Below are positions 49,503 to 58,129 of a stretch of DNA of 64,000 bases, piece by piece (the first letter of the stretch is position 1; each line of letters starts with the position of its first letter). The stretch comes from Domibacillus robiginosus (GTDB lineage Bacteria; Bacillota; Bacilli; Bacillales; Domibacillaceae): the NCBI RefSeq assembly GCF_000966195.1, contig NZ_LAHL01000003.1:310001-374000 (forward strand), written 5' to 3'. The notes under the pieces were generated by a model. That model did no database searches. It was given only the letters and a program-made list of their open reading frames with translations, and was not told where the DNA came from. The position numbers were made by a program, and so were the translations under genes.

Positions 49503-50336
49503 ATGGAAAAAGCTTTTCAGCCTTCAATCAAATTGAAAATGTTTTTTGAAGCAAACAAAGAGTCATTCGAGGAAACATTGCTATCAGAAGCAGGGAGTGT
49601 AAGAAACAAAATCGATGAGATCCTGAAGATCGGTAATATTGATCTTGTTAACAATGCCCACCGGTTAACCGGGTTTATCATTGAGAGGCAGGAGCCGGAG
49701 CTTCAGGCTTTTGCGAAACAGGAAGGGATTGCCTGGGCGACTCATTCCATTGAGCTTTCATTTAAACTAGAATGGGTACAGGCGATTCGCCGGACACTCT
49801 GGATATTTATTGAAAAGTACAATCAATCCATTGAAGAAACCATTTCAGTTGACTTTTTCCATCTAGAGAAGTACATAAACACACAGGTTGATACTTTTTT
49901 AAATACGTTTTTTATTAGTTATTCTACATATAAGGACGCCTTGATTCAGGCGCAGCGGGAAATGGTTGAAAATTTATCGGTCCCGATTATTCCTGTTAAC
50001 ACCTCCGTCTGCATTTTGCCGGTGATCGGCACAGTAGACACATTCCGGACATCAATTCTTGAGGAAAAAGTGCTTACAGAAATTGGAGTTTCTCGTATTC
50101 AAACGTTAATTATGGATTTGTCCGGCATTGCTGACATGGAAGCGGACGTAATCGATCATTTAATGAAGATTATTGATGGCACTGCATTAATGGGATGTCG
50201 AACGATTATTACAGGGCTGCGGGCGGAAGTCGTCAGAAAAATGATCCACTTAGGACTTTCATTCGATTCAAACACGGAAACACTCGGCACCTTGCAGCAG
50301 GCATTAAATAAATACTTAATTCATCAGGCCATATAG
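49503..50336 (+). CDS. RsbR-paralogue stressosome protein
   Basis: This 277-residue protein has a variable N-terminal helical domain (non-haem-globin-like, about 1-155) and a C-terminal STAS domain (about 165-275), the layout of RsbR proteins that sense signals within the stressosome and control SigB. The STAS core is seen in ILPVIGTVDTFRTSILEEKV, IMDLSGIADMEADVIDHLM and TIITGLRAEVVRKM. In RsbRA the strand DxxGVxxxDT carries a phosphorylated Thr; here the aligned position reads EA (DMEADV), so that Thr appears to be lost. No rsbS, rsbT or sigB genes are nearby. The ribosome site GGAGG is strong. Confidence 0.86.
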   Translation: MEKAFQPSIKLKMFFEANKESFEETLLSEAGSVRNKIDEILKIGNIDLVNNAHRLTGFIIERQEPELQAFAKQEGIAWATHSIELSFKLEWVQAIRRTLWIFIEKYNQSIEETISVDFFHLEKYINTQVDTFLNTFFISYSTYKDALIQAQREMVENLSVPIIPVNTSVCILPVIGTVDTFRTSILEEKVLTEIGVSRIQTLIMDLSGIADMEADVIDHLMKIIDGTALMGCRTIITGLRAEVVRKMIHLGLSFDSNTETLGTLQQALNKYLIHQAI

Positions 50337-50370
50337 TAACCTCAGTTTTCGAAGCCGTCTTTAGCAGAAG

Positions 50371-50417
50371 AGTCTTTTCCCTATTTGTATGAGGAAAATA
50401 GGGAAAAGAGCTGTTTT
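50371..50417. terminator. Terminator between the RsbR paralogue and the YwqG-like gene
   Basis: TCTTTTCCCTATTT pairs with AAATAGGGAAAAGA around a 12-base loop, followed by GCTG and a T run. It can serve both converging genes. Confidence 0.82.
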
Positions 50418-51235
50418 TAAGAACAGTCCCAGTTGTACCATACCTTTTCAAAGTTCTTCGCTTTTAAATCCTCTGGTGAAATAAAGAAGTTGCCAATGCC
50501 GGCATCTCCCCACATAATTTCCCAGTCCTGTCCCCTGCCAAAGCATGAATCAAGCTGAAACAAAAGAATATCCTTTTCTTTCCCATCTTCCAAATATTCA
50601 CGCGGGTCTGTCTGGGTAAAGCTCGGGTAGCCGCCAAGCTGTGTACCGAATCCCATAAGCGGCTCGTATTTGTCATCATAGGTGTCAAAGCCCTTAAAGT
50701 CATATTTCCCTGTTTGGAAAGCCCGCTCGAATTCAACAGAATCAGTCATCAAAATTTGCTTTGACAGAGATGGAATCATGGCCAGCTCTGTATCAACGAT
50801 CGGATATTTTTCTTCATCCTCATACGGTTCATGCATTGCGGCCTGCTCTTCGCGTGAGTAGCTTTCTTCGTGAAACGACTCAAAGTAAAACACCCGGTAG
50901 CCGTTTTTATTATCATAATCATCAAAATCCGCGCCAATCAAATCATCATAGTAATCTACATAAAACGCCAGCAAGCCGTGTGGTGGGTACGGGTCAAGCG
51001 CCGGCATTTCTGCAAAGTTAATTTGTGCCAGCAGCGACAAGGGCATCCCATCCGGATTTACCGGAAATGTCATGCTTTTCGGAATGTACCCAACACCGCC
51101 CGCCTTGGATGTGGTCAGCGGAAGCTCCCCGTCTGTCATAAAGGAAAATTCCACAATGTCCTTTTGTGTATTTAAAAAAGCCTCCTGCCATTCTTTTGGA
51201 ATCAGTGCTTTCACTTGCTGCTCGACATTTTTCAT
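50417..51235 (-). CDS. YwqG/DUF1963-family protein
   Basis: This 272-residue protein has the DUF1963 pattern: SKAGGVGYIPKSMTFPVNPDG, LSLLAQINFAEMPALDPYPP, HGLLAFYVDYYDDLIGADFD, then GFGTQLGGYPSFTQTDPR and LLFQLDSCFGRGQDWEIMWGD, split at the conserved LGGYP and WGD. Function is unknown; members often sit near immunity genes or act as housekeeping proteins. A good ribosome site precedes the ATG. Confidence 0.9.
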   Translation of the reverse strand: MKNVEQQVKALIPKEWQEAFLNTQKDIVEFSFMTDGELPLTTSKAGGVGYIPKSMTFPVNPDGMPLSLLAQINFAEMPALDPYPPHGLLAFYVDYYDDLIGADFDDYDNKNGYRVFYFESFHEESYSREEQAAMHEPYEDEEKYPIVDTELAMIPSLSKQILMTDSVEFERAFQTGKYDFKGFDTYDDKYEPLMGFGTQLGGYPSFTQTDPREYLEDGKEKDILLFQLDSCFGRGQDWEIMWGDAGIGNFFISPEDLKAKNFEKVWYNWDCS

Positions 51236-51303
51236 AGGTACACCTCGATTTTGATTATTTGTTCCTCAAAATCATAACAAAAAAAGAAAAGAAACCCAAT
51301 TAC

Positions 51304-51540
51304 TTGCTAGATTAAAAGAAAGAAAATAAAGCATGGGTACATTCCAGAAGAACTTGAGCACTGCCTTGCTGTATACGATAAAAAAGAAGGACGGACTGCA
51401 GTGGAAGAATACTAGAATTGGGCTGAAATATTGGACGGGCAGCTGTGCTGCTGGAGCTTGGAGCAGCCACAAAAAACCAATTCGCCGACGGCTATATTAC
51501 AAAAGTACAAGTATATGGAAAATAAACGAGAGAGCAGTCT
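51304..51540 (+). pseudogene. Possible C-terminal fragment of a lost gene
   Basis: One frame reads YIPEELEHCLAVYDKKEGRT and AVEEY, then a TAG, then NWAEILDGQLCCWSLEQPQK and TNSPTAILQKYKYMENK. The composition is that of a normal soluble protein, with a single in-frame stop and no start or ribosome site. It looks like the end of a degraded gene whose family is not recognised. The other frame gives an unlikely basic product. Confidence 0.4.
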
Positions 51541-51598
51541 TCACAGAAGGCAGCTCATATGAGGTTATCCAGCTGCATCATTCTCAAAATCTACTTAT

Positions 51599-52095
51599 TT
51601 AGTGACCGTTCTTAACCGAAGCATAGAAGAAGCGGCATTCGCGGGGCTCCGCTTTCCAAGGGGCAGGCGGTGAGCTCGTCTCCACCGCTTCGCGGCAAAG
51701 CCGATCTCACTTGTCCCGCTAGTCCCATAGGAGTCTACGCCCCGCGCCTGCCGCCTTTGTGAGGAGGAAAAGAAGCCAGTGAGACCTAATGTGTTTCCCT
51801 TTCTTTGCTGGAAAAAACGGAAAAACCCTGTCAACCTCTCCGTTTTTCAGAAGCACAACGGGCGGAGGGCTGCCGGCGCAGACTTCCGCGGGACGAGCGG
51901 ACAGGATGAAACGAACAGCGCGAAGCGATGGCTGGTTCATCGTTCGCCCCGCAGAAAAGCGAAGCCGCCAGCCCGCAGCCCACTGACGCTGTTTTTCAAA
52001 AGGAGAGGCTTTCGGGCAGGCTAAAAAAGAAACACGCCACCTATACTTTTTGAAAAAACAAATTTCCTCTTGACCTCTTTGTTTTTCAACACTAA
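51599..52095 (-). repeat. Intergenic repeat family A, copy 2 (full form)
   Basis: This 497-base element, in minus orientation relative to the copy at 1794, has the same ends (TTAGTG and CACTAA). It has an extra internal block of about 125 bases starting GCAGGCGCGGGGCGTAGAC (minus strand). That block is clearly related to the hairpin module of family B (GCAGACTCCTATGGGACTAG and CCATGGAAAGCGGAGC). No credible gene is present. Confidence 0.82.
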
Positions 52096-52183
52096 GAGCT
52101 GTCTTCACGGAAGGCGGCTTTTTTACAAAAAACTGTTTACATTATTTTCAAAAAACAGTACTTTAGGAAGAGGAGGAGACCAA

Positions 52184-52687
52184 ATGAAGGCAATTAAAAC
52201 AGCATTAGCCATTTTCCTGTTTATTGTTTTTGGTTTGTTTATGGTTGGGTTTCGGATGACACCGGCCCCGGGAACGTCATCCGGCAATGGCAACCCCGCC
52301 TTGATCCTACTCATCGGGCTTATTCCGCTGTTTCTTATCATAACGGTGCTCTGGTGGTCATGGCTGCGTTTTTATGCGATTCAAGCAAAAATGTACCTGG
52401 TTGCCGCAGTGATCCTAATTGCCCATTTAGCAGCTGCGTTTTTTTATCGCCACCACTCGCTCCAGGCACACCGGGAAACCATCCGGCAGGCTCTTCTTGA
52501 TCGAAACAGTAGAATCGATGAGCAATACGTAGAGAGCATCACCACCGGACTATCCATTCATATCAATAACCAAAATTTCAATGTAAATACGTTTTTTATG
52601 TTCCTGTCTGCCACGCTTCTGGCAGCGATCCTGTTCCGGCTTTGGGACTGCTGGGACAAAAGCGATTCACAGAAGCAGTCACAATAG
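52184..52687 (+). CDS. Multi-pass membrane protein of unknown family
   Basis: This 167-residue protein starts at ATG 52184, after AGGAGGAG. Helices lie near 5-25, 42-62, 68-88 and 138-156, with a hydrophilic stretch (RNSRIDEQYVESITTGLSIH) between the third and fourth. No family is recognised. The 72-residue gene downstream may share the transcript. Confidence 0.75.
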   Translation: MKAIKTALAIFLFIVFGLFMVGFRMTPAPGTSSGNGNPALILLIGLIPLFLIITVLWWSWLRFYAIQAKMYLVAAVILIAHLAAAFFYRHHSLQAHRETIRQALLDRNSRIDEQYVESITTGLSIHINNQNFNVNTFFMFLSATLLAAILFRLWDCWDKSDSQKQSQ

Positions 52688-52750
52688 TGTTAGTGTAATT
52701 TCCAGAAATGGTATAAAATGAACGTAACGCCAATAGAAGGGAGCAAGCAG

Positions 52751-52969
52751 ATGCCAATTCTTTTTATTGTAATAATCGCAGTCATTGCCGCCTTTCTGAT
52801 TTTGAGATATATGAAAAAGAATTCTGTGCCGAATAATTATTACACGCCTTATGATGATATTGAACTAAACCGATCGCTTACATCAAACCGCGAAAAACCA
52901 CCCCATGAAACAAAACACCAGATCCCTTACGAGGAAAAACAGCGTGATGAAAAAACTGATAGTCTTTAA
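52751..52969 (+). CDS. Small membrane protein, DUF3951-like
   Basis: This 72-residue protein starts at ATG 52751 (AAGGGAG upstream). A TM helix (ILFIVIIAVIAAFLILRYM) is followed by KKNSVPNNYYTPYDDIELN, the short YTPxDDI pattern seen in DUF3951 proteins, and a charged tail. Function is unknown. Confidence 0.72.
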   Translation: MPILFIVIIAVIAAFLILRYMKKNSVPNNYYTPYDDIELNRSLTSNREKPPHETKHQIPYEEKQRDEKTDSL

Positions 52970-53304
52970 AAAAGAATGCAGGAACAGCGTAAGTAACATG
53001 TTTTTGAGTTTGCTTTCCGCAGCTCAATTGATATGGTTCCTTTTTTTCACCTGTCTTCTTTTTAAAAAGAATATCAGTTATTCAGCAAGAGACAGCCTGC
53101 ACGGAGTCAGCTCAAGGTATTTTTTGTCCGCATCGCTTCATAGGAAGGAAACTCGTTGTGTTTATTGTGTTTGATCCTGTTACATTCGATATATAAGCCT
53201 TAGGTCGTGCAGGTAGAAAAGATAAAAAAGTCCATTTTAAATAGATAAATCAAAAAGAAGTCCAATACTGGATTTCTTTTTTTGTATGTAAGAAAATCTG
53301 ACGT

Positions 53305-53317
53305 AATTTTTGGTTAA
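53305..53317 (+). promoter_or_regulatory. PucR-like box 1
   Basis: AATTTTTGGTTAA matches the B. subtilis PucR consensus WWWCNTTGGTTAA at 12 of 13 positions (T instead of C at position 4). Confidence 0.4.
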
Positions 53318-53391
53318 GATGCTTATGTTATGTAAGAAAATCGCTATAGATTGTTATTTTATCTAATAGACGAATGATGAAATTAGTGATT

Positions 53392-53404
53392 TTAACCATT
53401 GTTC
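53392..53404 (-). promoter_or_regulatory. PucR-like box 2
   Basis: On the minus strand GAACAATGGTTAA matches the consensus WWWCNTTGGTTAA at 11 of 13 positions. It faces the first box, about 75 bases away. Confidence 0.35.
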
Positions 53405-53503
53405 GTCCTTTAAGAGCCGCTTATGATGTTACTAGAAATAACATAAGAAAAAGCAACCGCTTCAAATAATCTGAATTTTTAGACTAAAAAAGAGGTGAAT
53501 GAG

Positions 53504-54850
53504 TTGGAGGAAAAGCTGCATCAAACAGTGAAAGAACCGGCTTTTATAAAAGACGAAAATATCATTGCCCGGCTGTCTAAAGATTATTACTGGTATTCTC
53601 CTGTACTGGAACAGGAGCTGGCAGGTAAAACCGCCGATTACGTCGTCATACCGGAAACGGAGGATGAATTAAAAGGAGCGCTGCGTCGCGCTGTTGCTGA
53701 GAAAATGCCAGTCACCATCCGTGGCGGTGGCACCGGAAACTACGGCCAGTCTGTGCCGATGACCGGCGGACTCGTTATTGACTTGAGCCGGCTGACCAGC
53801 GTGTTAGAAATCGGTGACGGCTTTGTGCGTGTGCAGGCAGGGGCCCGGTTAAGAGAAATTGAAAAAGCCATTCATGAAACCAGGCAGGAGCTGACCATTT
53901 ATCCATCCACGTTTGTAAAAGCAACGGTTGGCGGTTTTGTTTCAGGTGGATCAGGCGGGATCGGCTCGGTTGCATGGGGAAATTTGTGGGATGGGAATGT
54001 CATAAGTGCCAAAATGTTAACGATGGAAACCATTCCTCAGGAGCTGACTGTATCTGGAGACGAACTCCAGCCGTACATTCATAGCTACGGCACAACCGGC
54101 ATTATGACGGAAGTCACCATTCCCATTAAGCCAAAATCAAATTGGATGCAGCAAATATACGCGTTCGAGAGATTTGACGACGCACTTCGTTTTTCACAGA
54201 AAATCGCGGAGGAAGCGCGGTGGAAAAAAAGGCTCGTCTCTGTAATGGAAGCGCCTATTTCTGCTTTTTTCAAGCCGCTTCAAAAGCAGATTGGTACACC
54301 TGACCGGGCCCTGATTCTTATAGAAATTGAAGAAAGCCAGCAAGCCGTACTGCAAGAAGAAGCTCATCATTTCGGAGGAGAAGCGGTCTATACCGTACCT
54401 GCTCATGCGTACCGGAAAGGGATCGGCATTTCTGATTTTACATGGAATCATACGACGCTGTGGGCGTTAAAAGCGGATAAAAGATGGACGTATTTACAAA
54501 ACTTTTTTTCGATTGATGAGCTTTACGATCAGGTGAAAAAAATCAAAGACCGATTCGGAGACGAGGTGCTCCTCCATTTTGAATGGCTGCGTGATAAAGG
54601 CCGTCTTGTACCGGCTGCGCTGCCGCTGGTAAAGTTCAAGTCAAAGGCGCAGCTGTATGAAGTGATTCGCTACTTTGATGATATCGGTGCAAAAACCAAT
54701 GATCCGCATACGTATTTGCTTGGTGCTGGCGGCTGGGATATGCAGATGGAGGCCATTGCACAGAAAAAGAAAGAAAACGATCCGTTTGATTTGCTGAATC
54801 AAGAGAAGATTCCGGATGACAGGCAGATTCGCGGCATGACAAAGGGATAA
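53504..54850 (+). CDS. FAD-binding (VAO/PCMH-type) oxidase 1
   Basis: This flavoenzyme of about 448 residues most likely starts at TTG 53504 (AGAGG eight bases upstream; GTG 53495 is an alternative). The FAD-binding domain is clear: IPETEDELKGALRRAV, then TIRGGGTGNYGQSVPMTGGL and GGFVSGGSGGIGSVAWGNLW, split at the GGGTG and SGGSGG loops. The C-terminal part ends NDPFDLLNQEKI. It would oxidise a small substrate by hydride transfer to FAD. It is a paralogue of the enzyme at 56783 and heads the cluster. Substrate unknown. Confidence 0.9.
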   Translation: MEEKLHQTVKEPAFIKDENIIARLSKDYYWYSPVLEQELAGKTADYVVIPETEDELKGALRRAVAEKMPVTIRGGGTGNYGQSVPMTGGLVIDLSRLTSVLEIGDGFVRVQAGARLREIEKAIHETRQELTIYPSTFVKATVGGFVSGGSGGIGSVAWGNLWDGNVISAKMLTMETIPQELTVSGDELQPYIHSYGTTGIMTEVTIPIKPKSNWMQQIYAFERFDDALRFSQKIAEEARWKKRLVSVMEAPISAFFKPLQKQIGTPDRALILIEIEESQQAVLQEEAHHFGGEAVYTVPAHAYRKGIGISDFTWNHTTLWALKADKRWTYLQNFFSIDELYDQVKKIKDRFGDEVLLHFEWLRDKGRLVPAALPLVKFKSKAQLYEVIRYFDDIGAKTNDPHTYLLGAGGWDMQMEAIAQKKKENDPFDLLNQEKIPDDRQIRGMTKG

Positions 54851-54891
54851 CCGCTTTTTCCTTACATAGGAGAGAAATGGAGGATGGAGAA

Positions 54892-55926
54892 ATGGAAAAA
54901 AGATCATTTTCGGCATGGAAAGCAATGCGATCAGCAGTAGCGGTTTTATCAATCGCGGCATTAACTGCCTGCAGCGGAACGGCATCCGATGGCACTTCGG
55001 GTGAAAAAGAGGCGGAAGCAGGAAGTGAAGAGCTTTTTAAAATGAAACAGATTACGAGCTGGTTTCCGCAGGTGGAAAACGCGGGGCAGTATTACGCCCA
55101 AATGGAAGGATTTTATGAAGAGGAGGGCATTGAGATGACGACAGAGCCAGGCGGCCCGCAGGTATCCTCTATTTCAATTGTTTCCTCCGGCAAAGCGCAG
55201 TTCGGCATGGCGCAGGCGGACCAGGTGCTGTACGCCATTGATGAAGGTATTCCGCTCGTGGCCGTTTTCGCCAACTTCCAAAAAACGCCGCAGGGCATTA
55301 TGTTTCATAAAGACCAGCCGATCAAAACGTTTGATGATCTGGGCAAAGGCTATGAAATTTATTCGGCACCGGGCTCCGGTTACTCGAAGTACCTCGTCAG
55401 TGAGTATGATATCGACGATTCACAGCTGCGTACTTATACAGGAGACAATAAAGTGTTCATGGCCAACAAAAAAGCAGCTTCGCAAATGTACGTTACATCG
55501 GAACCGTATTACTTAAAAGAGCAGGGTGTTGAAACCGGCCATTTACTCATCGCAGATTCGGGCTACTCGCCTTATGGAGACGTCTTGTTTACAACAAAAG
55601 AATTTATGGAAGAAAACCCGGAAATGGTGCAGGCATTTGTAAATGCAACAAAACGAGGCTGGGAAGCGTTTCATGAAGAGCCGGCCAAAGTATACGATTA
55701 TATTAAAACGTTAGATTCAGAAAAAACGGATGAACAAATGAAATACGCGACGGGTGAAATGGAAGAGCTTGTGTTTGGTGGCGATGCCAGGGAGCAGGGT
55801 GTCGGCATTATGACAGAAGAGCGCTGGCAAACCTTGATTGACCAGGTGTATGAGCTTAAATTAATCGAGAAAAAATTGGAGCCAGCTGACGTATACACGA
55901 CTGAATTTTTAGAAAAAGCAGAATAA
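54892..55926 (+). CDS. NMT1/THI5-like ABC substrate-binding lipoprotein
   Basis: This protein of about 344 residues starts at ATG 54892 (GGAGG eight bases upstream). The signal ends in the lipobox ALTAC (Cys near 27). The mature part has the NMT1/THI5 pattern: WFPQVENAGQYYAQMEGFYEEEG, split at the Y-x-A, then SSGKAQFGMAQADQVLYA, VAVFANFQKTPQGIMFH and VTSEPYYL. Such proteins bind pyrimidines (ThiY), riboflavin (RibY) or alkyl sulfonates for ABC import. No ATPase or permease gene is present in the cluster, so it must use components encoded elsewhere or act alone. Confidence 0.92.
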   Translation: MEKRSFSAWKAMRSAVAVLSIAALTACSGTASDGTSGEKEAEAGSEELFKMKQITSWFPQVENAGQYYAQMEGFYEEEGIEMTTEPGGPQVSSISIVSSGKAQFGMAQADQVLYAIDEGIPLVAVFANFQKTPQGIMFHKDQPIKTFDDLGKGYEIYSAPGSGYSKYLVSEYDIDDSQLRTYTGDNKVFMANKKAASQMYVTSEPYYLKEQGVETGHLLIADSGYSPYGDVLFTTKEFMEENPEMVQAFVNATKRGWEAFHEEPAKVYDYIKTLDSEKTDEQMKYATGEMEELVFGGDAREQGVGIMTEERWQTLIDQVYELKLIEKKLEPADVYTTEFLEKAE

Positions 55927-55942
55927 AAAGGAGCGAGTGCGC

Positions 55943-56764
55943 ATGAGCCGTCAGCAGCAAAAGGCGTGGCAGGAATTTTTCCTGCCGCGCCTTACTACAA
56001 AAGAGATAAAAGAGATGAACAAAGAAAAAGGAGCGGTTGTGCTGCCAGTTGGCGCTATCGAACAGCACGGCCCTCACCTGCCGGTATACACGGACACCCT
56101 TATTGCAGAAGGAATGGTCACCTCTGTATTTGAACATTTTACGCAGGATGATTCGATTTGGCTGCTGCCGCCTATTCCGTATGGAAAAAGCAATGAGCAT
56201 TTTGGGAAACCAGGCGTAATGACTCTATCAGCGAGCACACTTCAGCAGGTGGTGCTCGACATTGGCAGAAGCATAAAGGCGAGCGACTTTCGGCGTCTCG
56301 TTTTGTTTAATACGCACGGCGGCAATCTGGATCTTTTAAATATGATGGCAAGGGAAATCCGGATCGAAACAGGGCTGATGGTGTTCCGGATGAATGTCAT
56401 GGATTTTAAAGCCACGCTTTCCGATTTGTATTCAAAGGAAGAGCTGCAATATGGTATTCACGGCGGCGATGTGGAAACGTCCATAATTTTAGCTTTAGAG
56501 GAAGAGTGGGTGCACATGGAGCAGGCCCCGGTAGAGTTTTACCATTATAAACAGGCGGTCGATATAAAAGGCGGTCCTTACGCTGCCTGGCTCATTGATG
56601 ATCTGTCTGTCTCGGGTATCTCTGGTGAAGCAGCGTATGCCACAAAAGAAAAAGGAATGGAGACGATCGAGAGGCTCGGGATGCAAATGGCAGATACGCT
56701 GCGCCAGATCAGCACATTTGAGATGAAAGCGTTCCGGAAAAATTCCGTTGAAGCAAAGGGATAA
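55943..56764 (+). CDS. Creatininase-family amidohydrolase
   Basis: This protein of about 273 residues starts at ATG 55943 (AAGGAG nine bases upstream). It has the creatininase metal motifs: GAIEQHGPHLPVYTDTLIAE (Glu, His, Asp), FNTHGGNLDLLNMM, and YGIHGGDVETSIIL (His, Glu). Family members open cyclic amides (creatinine), deformylate FAPy intermediates (ArfB) or act in peptide maturation. With CodA-like enzymes and FAD oxidases around it, hydrolysis of an N-heterocyclic ring or amide is likely. Confidence 0.92.
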   Translation: MSRQQQKAWQEFFLPRLTTKEIKEMNKEKGAVVLPVGAIEQHGPHLPVYTDTLIAEGMVTSVFEHFTQDDSIWLLPPIPYGKSNEHFGKPGVMTLSASTLQQVVLDIGRSIKASDFRRLVLFNTHGGNLDLLNMMAREIRIETGLMVFRMNVMDFKATLSDLYSKEELQYGIHGGDVETSIILALEEEWVHMEQAPVEFYHYKQAVDIKGGPYAAWLIDDLSVSGISGEAAYATKEKGMETIERLGMQMADTLRQISTFEMKAFRKNSVEAKG

Positions 56765-56782
56765 TGAAAAAGGAGGCGTATG

Positions 56783-58129
56783 ATGAATAGGATTCAATCA
56801 CTCCAGCAGACATTTGGCGAAGAGGTCATCCGTTTGGATGAACCCTATGTGAAAAAGATGTCCCGGGACTACTATTGGTATTCCCCCGTATTGAAAAAGC
56901 AGCTGTCTGGGTATGCAGGGGACTGTGTAGCAATTCCGAGGAATGAAGATGAATTAGAAGAGCTGCTGTCATTTGCCGCCCGGCACCGAATACCTGTTGT
57001 GCCTAAAGGGGGAGGCACGGGTAATTACGGTCAGATTGTACCGCTTCAGGGCGGGATCATTCTTGATACAACGAAGCTGAATGAAGTAAAAAACATCGAG
57101 AAAGGCTTTGGAACATTCGGAGCAGGCATCACACTCGGCAAGCTGGAGAATCTGTTAGCCGAAACAAACCAGGAGCTGCGATTTTACCCGTCTACTTATA
57201 TGAAATCGACACTCGCAGGCTTCATTGCGGGGGGTACAGGCGGAATCGGCTCCATTGAATACGGCACTCTTTGGGATGAAGGGAATGTACTTGGACTAAC
57301 GGTCATGACACTGGAGGAAAAGCCGAAGCGGCTTACGGTACACGGCAAGGAAGAGCTGGCCAGGTATATTCATAACTATGGTTTGTCCGGTGTAATCGTC
57401 GATGCTACCATCGCTCTTGCGCCAAAAACAAGCTGGCAGAGCATGATTGCTGAGTTTGAACGCTGGGAGGATGCGCTGTTCTTTTCTGAATATGTTGCGA
57501 AGGGGAAGCACATTCAAAAGCGGCTTGTTTCAGTAAGTGCTGCGCCGCTGTCGGCTTCTTTTCAGCCGCTTCGCTCTTTGCTGTCGGGAGATCAGCATAT
57601 TGTGCTGCTGCAGATAGCCCCTCAGGATGTAGACTATGTTCAACAAATCGGCCAGTCCTATCAAGGGAAGTGGGCAGTAGATTTCAATACTTTTCTAGCT
57701 TCACAGCGTCTTCGAGCAACCGATTTTAGCTGGAATCATGTTACCCTCTGGAGAATGAAAGATTATCCTGATGATACGTACGTACAGGCACGCTTTGACC
57801 CTGAAAAGTTCCGGCTGCAAATGAACGAGCTGTCAGCTGCTTTTCCGGATGACATTTTTATGCATGTGGAATGGATCAAAGCAGGCGGGCAGGTGGTACC
57901 GAGCTCTCAGCCAGTGATCTGCTACAAAGCAGATGAGCAGCTGTTTGCCATCATGGAGAAATGCCGTCAAATAGGTATTCGCATCAGCAATCCGCATACG
58001 TATATATTGGAAGAAGGCGGAAAGGATGATTGGATTGAGCACATTTGCGCGGCAAAGCGGGTGAACGATCCATATAATCTGCTGAATCCCGGTAAAACAA
58101 AGCGCGTGGAGGTGACGGACCGTGTATGA
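56783..58129 (+). CDS. FAD-binding (VAO/PCMH-type) oxidase 2
   Basis: This protein of about 448 residues starts at ATG 56783 (AAGGAGG seven bases upstream). It is a paralogue of the enzyme at 53504: both begin with a KDYYWYSPVL-like helix (here SRDYYWYSPVLKKQL), have VPKGGGTGNYGQIVPLQGG and GFIAGGTGGIGSIEYGTLWD, and end NDPYNLLNPGK. The two may form a heterodimer or act on successive intermediates. The gene overlaps the start of the first amidohydrolase. Confidence 0.9.
   Translation: MNRIQSLQQTFGEEVIRLDEPYVKKMSRDYYWYSPVLKKQLSGYAGDCVAIPRNEDELEELLSFAARHRIPVVPKGGGTGNYGQIVPLQGGIILDTTKLNEVKNIEKGFGTFGAGITLGKLENLLAETNQELRFYPSTYMKSTLAGFIAGGTGGIGSIEYGTLWDEGNVLGLTVMTLEEKPKRLTVHGKEELARYIHNYGLSGVIVDATIALAPKTSWQSMIAEFERWEDALFFSEYVAKGKHIQKRLVSVSAAPLSASFQPLRSLLSGDQHIVLLQIAPQDVDYVQQIGQSYQGKWAVDFNTFLASQRLRATDFSWNHVTLWRMKDYPDDTYVQARFDPEKFRLQMNELSAAFPDDIFMHVEWIKAGGQVVPSSQPVICYKADEQLFAIMEKCRQIGIRISNPHTYILEEGGKDDWIEHICAAKRVNDPYNLLNPGKTKRVEVTDRV

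Larger units (their letters stand above)
52970..53503. other. Long leader region of the catabolic cluster
   Basis: This gap of about 530 bases is AT-rich. It holds a terminator-like hairpin (53248-53283, GAAGTCCA and TGGATTTC with a T run), two direct copies of TATGTAAGAAAATC 48-50 bases apart (about 53284 and 53333), and two PucR-like boxes (53305-53317 and 53392-53404). No riboswitch family is recognised and no gene is seen. Confidence 0.5.

Noticed and set aside
52970-53503. A riboswitch in the leader of the catabolic cluster
   Set aside because: The region has a hairpin and direct repeats but no conserved core of the purine, TPP, FMN, guanidine or other riboswitches that could be recognised by eye.
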